From Bacteroidota bacterium (lineage in GTDB: Bacteria; Bacteroidota; Bacteroidia; Bacteroidales; VadinHA17), in the NCBI GenBank assembly GCA_030611395.1, contig JAUWPX010000037.1, forward strand, positions 1 through 8,859: 8,859 bases of DNA. Direction: 5' to 3'. The notes beneath the pieces were generated by a model that saw only the letters and a program-made list of their open reading frames with translations, was not told where the DNA came from and did not search any database. Positions within the stretch are counted from its first letter, which is position 1, and each line of letters begins with the position of its first letter. Made by a program: the position numbers and the translations under genes. Shown in pieces: positions 6,750-8,859 of this stretch.

Positions 6750-6772
6750 CAAACAATAAATATATATAAATT

Positions 6773-8692
6773 ATGGGAAAAATAATTGGAATTGATCTTG
6801 GAACCACAAACTCGTGTGTTGCTGTTATGGAAGGTAATGAACCTGTTGTTATTCCTAACAGTGAGGGGAAAAGAACTACTCCTTCAGTAATCGCTTTTGT
6901 CGAAAATGGTGAAAGAAAAGTTGGAGATCCTGCAAAACGTCAGGCTATTACAAACCCACAAAAGACTGTTTCCTCAATAAAACGGTTTATGGGTGAAAAA
7001 TATGATAAGCTTCAGAAAGATATAGCAAGAATGCCATACGAGGTAATAAAAGGGGATAATAACACCCCGAGAGTTAAGATTGACGATCGTAACTACTCAC
7101 CCCAGGAGTTATCTGCTATGGTTTTACAAAAAATGAAAAAGACTGCAGAAGATTATCTCGGGGAAGAAGTTACGGATGCTGTAATCACTGTTCCTGCATA
7201 TTTTAGCGATTCGCAAAGGCAGGCAACAAAAGAAGCCGGTGAGATTGCCGGTTTCAATGTTAAAAGAATAATCAATGAACCCACTGCAGCTTCACTTGCA
7301 TATGGTCTTGACAAAAAGACAAGTGATTTAAAAATTGCAGTTTTTGACCTCGGTGGAGGAACATTCGATATTTCTATCCTTGAATTAGGTGACGGAGTAT
7401 TTGAAGTTAAGTCGACCAATGGTGACACTCACCTTGGTGGTGATGATTTTGATGATATTATTATCAACTGGCTGGCAGACGAATTTAAGAAAGATGAAGG
7501 GGTTGACCTTAAGAAAGATCCAATGGCAGTTCAAAGACTAAAAGAGGCTGCTGAAAAGGCTAAAATTGAACTTTCAAGTTCAACAAACACAGAGATAAAC
7601 CTTCCATATATTATGCCGGTTGACGGTGTACCAAAACACCTGGTTAAGAAACTATCAAGATCAAAGTTCGAGCAATTAACAGACAAACTTACTCAACAGG
7701 TTATAGGTCCATGCGAAAAAGCTCTTAAAGATGCCGGTTTAAAGGCATCTGATATTGATGAGGTGTTACTGGTTGGTGGTTCAACCCGTATGCCGGCAAT
7801 ACAAGAAACAGTTAAGAAACTGTTCGGGAAAAATCCAAGCAAAGGTGTTAATGCCGATGAGGTTGTTGCTGTTGGAGCAGCGATTCAGGGAGGAGTCCTT
7901 ACAGGTGAGGTAAAAGACGTACTGCTTCTTGATGTCACTCCACTTTCACTGGGTATTGAAACTATGGGAAGTGTTATGACACGCCTTATTGAAGCTAATA
8001 CAACAATACCTACAAAGAAAACTGAAACATTTACTACAGCTGCTGATAATCAACCTTCGGTAGAAATTCATATTCTTCAGGGAGAAAGACCAATTGCATC
8101 GGGAAACAAAACTATAGGAAGATTTCACCTTGACGGAATACCACCCGCACCACGCGGTGTGCCTCAAATCGAAGTAGCTTTTGACATTGATGCAAATGGC
8201 ATACTAAATGTATCAGCCAAGGATAAAGGAACAGGAAAAGAACAGAGAATCCGTATCGAAGCTTCCTCCGGACTTACCGATGAGGAGATCAATAAAATGA
8301 AAGAAGAAGCACAGGCAAATGCAGAGTCTGATAAGAAAATCAAAGATAAAACTGATAAAATTAATGCTGCAGACAGTCTGATCTTCCAAACAGAAAAGCA
8401 ATTGAAAGAGTTTGGAGATAAGCTTCCTGCTGATAAGAAAGGCCCTATTGAAGATTCTTTAAAAGTTCTTAAAGAAGCACATAAAAACCAGGATATGGAT
8501 GCTATTGATAAAGCAATGACAGATTTAAATTCAAAATGGCAGGCTGCTTCAGAAGAAATGTATAAAGCAAGCCAGGAACAAACAGCGGGAGCTGATCAGG
8601 GTGCTGCACAAGATCAGGGATCTTCAAAAAAAGAGGATAGTTCTAAAGGAGATGACGAAGTAACAGATGTTGATTTTGAAGAAGTTAAGTAA
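6773..8692 (+). CDS. dnaK: Hsp70 chaperone DnaK
   Basis: ATP-driven cytoplasmic chaperone that, with DnaJ and GrpE, binds exposed hydrophobic peptides during folding and heat shock. The 639-residue length is normal for DnaK. The nucleotide-binding domain shows IGIDLGTTNSCVAV (5-18), Lys70 in SIKRFMG, VPAYFSDSQRQATK (140-153), INEPTAASLAYG (167-178), FDLGGGTFDIS (191-201, Thr197 corresponding to the autophosphorylated Thr of E. coli) and LLVGGSTRMPAIQ (332-344). The interdomain linker VLLLDVTPLSLG (383-394) leads to the substrate-binding beta domain (about 395-505), then the helical lid. The tail, rich in Gln, Ala, Ser and acidic residues (about 600-639), ends in DVDFEEVK. The ATG at 6773 gives the standard N-terminus. 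It appears monocistronic: a 251-bp gap lies upstream, an intrinsic terminator follows, and grpE and dnaJ are not adjacent. No truncation or missing key residue is seen. Confidence 0.99.
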   Translation: MGKIIGIDLGTTNSCVAVMEGNEPVVIPNSEGKRTTPSVIAFVENGERKVGDPAKRQAITNPQKTVSSIKRFMGEKYDKLQKDIARMPYEVIKGDNNTPRVKIDDRNYSPQELSAMVLQKMKKTAEDYLGEEVTDAVITVPAYFSDSQRQATKEAGEIAGFNVKRIINEPTAASLAYGLDKKTSDLKIAVFDLGGGTFDISILELGDGVFEVKSTNGDTHLGGDDFDDIIINWLADEFKKDEGVDLKKDPMAVQRLKEAAEKAKIELSSSTNTEINLPYIMPVDGVPKHLVKKLSRSKFEQLTDKLTQQVIGPCEKALKDAGLKASDIDEVLLVGGSTRMPAIQETVKKLFGKNPSKGVNADEVVAVGAAIQGGVLTGEVKDVLLLDVTPLSLGIETMGSVMTRLIEANTTIPTKKTETFTTAADNQPSVEIHILQGERPIASGNKTIGRFHLDGIPPAPRGVPQIEVAFDIDANGILNVSAKDKGTGKEQRIRIEASSGLTDEEINKMKEEAQANAESDKKIKDKTDKINAADSLIFQTEKQLKEFGDKLPADKKGPIEDSLKVLKEAHKNQDMDAIDKAMTDLNSKWQAASEEMYKASQEQTAGADQGAAQDQGSSKKEDSSKGDDEVTDVDFEEVK

Positions 8693-8713
8693 ATAACTGC
8701 TTTACAATGATAT

Positions 8714-8746
8714 AAAAAAGCCCCGAAATTCGGGGCTTTTTTTTTT
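8714..8746 (+). terminator. Intrinsic terminator of dnaK
   Basis: GCCCCG (8720-8725) pairs perfectly with CGGGGC (8731-8736), with a possible extra A-T pair, around AAATT, and is followed by ten T (8737-8746). Six A precede the stem, so the structure could also stop minus-strand transcription from beyond. It begins 22 bp after the dnaK stop. Confidence 0.92.
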
Positions 8747-8772
8747 AACTTTACAACTTTTAACTTTATTAC
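8743..8772. repeat. Two-copy 15-bp tandem repeat
   Basis: TTTTAACTTTACAAC (8743-8757) is followed directly by TTTTAACTTTATTAC (8758-8772), identical at 13 of 15 positions. The first copy begins inside the T tract of the dnaK terminator. It looks like a local duplication in AT-rich spacer DNA; a role is not evident. Confidence 0.5.
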
Positions 8773-8787
8773 TTATATGAACTTATT

Positions 8788-8859
8788 ATGAAAATTACTC
8801 TATTAAAATTCGTAAAATGTTTTTCTGAAAATAGAAAAACAGAGCTACTGGTTTATATA
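8788..8859 (+). CDS. Possible 5' end of an unidentified ORF (partial)
   Basis: An ATG at 8788 opens a frame with no stop through the window edge (24 codons, beginning MKITLLKFVKCF). It lies 41 bp after the dnaK terminator. No family is recognisable from so short a stretch, and 24 open codons in AT-rich DNA could be chance. A preceding ATG at 8776 is in the same frame but stops at once, so 8788 is the only ATG that leads into this open stretch. Confidence 0.3.
   Translation, partial: MKITLLKFVKCFSENRKTELLVYI

Noticed and set aside
6522..6772. CIRCE operator, riboswitch or tRNA in the longest gap
   Set aside because: I looked for TTAGCACTC/GAGTGCTAA halves, known riboswitch-like conserved cores and a cloverleaf, and saw none.
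7153..7428. Minus-strand open frame inside dnaK
   Set aside because: It lies fully within a highly conserved dnaK region and shows no protein motif of its own.
8818..8841. Nine-bp perfect inverted repeat TGTTTTTCT / AGAAAAACA
   Set aside because: It is made of A and T runs in AT-rich DNA, where a repeat of this size is plausible by chance, and no transposase, direct repeats or T tract accompany it.
1..8859. CRISPR array, insertion sequence, prophage or defence system
   Set aside because: There are no spaced direct repeats of CRISPR length and no transposase, integrase, nuclease or toxin-antitoxin genes; every full-length gene belongs to a recognisable housekeeping or envelope family.

Overview
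The window looks like chromosomal DNA of a Bacteroidota bacterium, probably in the Bacteroidales/Marinilabiliales range. The DNA is AT-rich, the intergenic gaps are short, and no Shine-Dalgarno sequence stands out before the starts. Sequences resembling the Bacteroidota -7 box (TAnnTTTG) lie before two genes. The Fmt, DnaK and long LptF/LptG-type permease all have features I associate with that phylum. This assignment is from recognition of sequence features, not from a database search.

Positions 59-4925 hold a tightly packed plus-strand operon of four genes. They are a LptF/LptG-family permease (GTG start), a GT4-type glycosyltransferase, a membrane-anchored GT2-type glycosyltransferase, and methionyl-tRNA formyltransferase (fmt). 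Each gene overlaps the next, by 26, 4 and 32 bp. The first three point to cell-envelope glycan or lipopolysaccharide work. fmt serves translation initiation and seems to be carried along by position. The operon runs tail-to-tail into a minus-strand lipoprotein gene (4903-5964) with a GH73-type glucosaminidase domain and two LysM repeats, a probable peptidoglycan hydrolase. The two stop regions overlap by 23 bp, and a terminator-like hairpin for the plus-strand operon lies inside the hydrolase gene.

A 71-bp divergent gap (5965-6035) with back-to-back -7-like boxes separates the hydrolase from cytidine deaminase (cdd, 6036-6521). The 251-bp gap after cdd (6522-6772) is the longest non-coding stretch. 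It begins with a GC-rich degenerate heptamer repeat and ends in an AT-rich promoter/leader region for dnaK, where TTGACGAA occurs twice 49 bp apart. dnaK (6773-8692) stands alone, without grpE or dnaJ in the window, and ends in a strong intrinsic terminator (8714-8746). The last ~110 bp hold a short 15-bp tandem duplication and the possible 5' end of another ORF cut by the window edge.

Most of the content is housekeeping or envelope biogenesis. I see no defence island, prophage, insertion sequence, CRISPR array or other clearly novel system. The items most worth a second look are a Glu-to-Gln change at a normally conserved donor-site position of the GT4 enzyme, the heptamer repeat, the terminator placed inside the convergent gene, and the repeated elements before dnaK.
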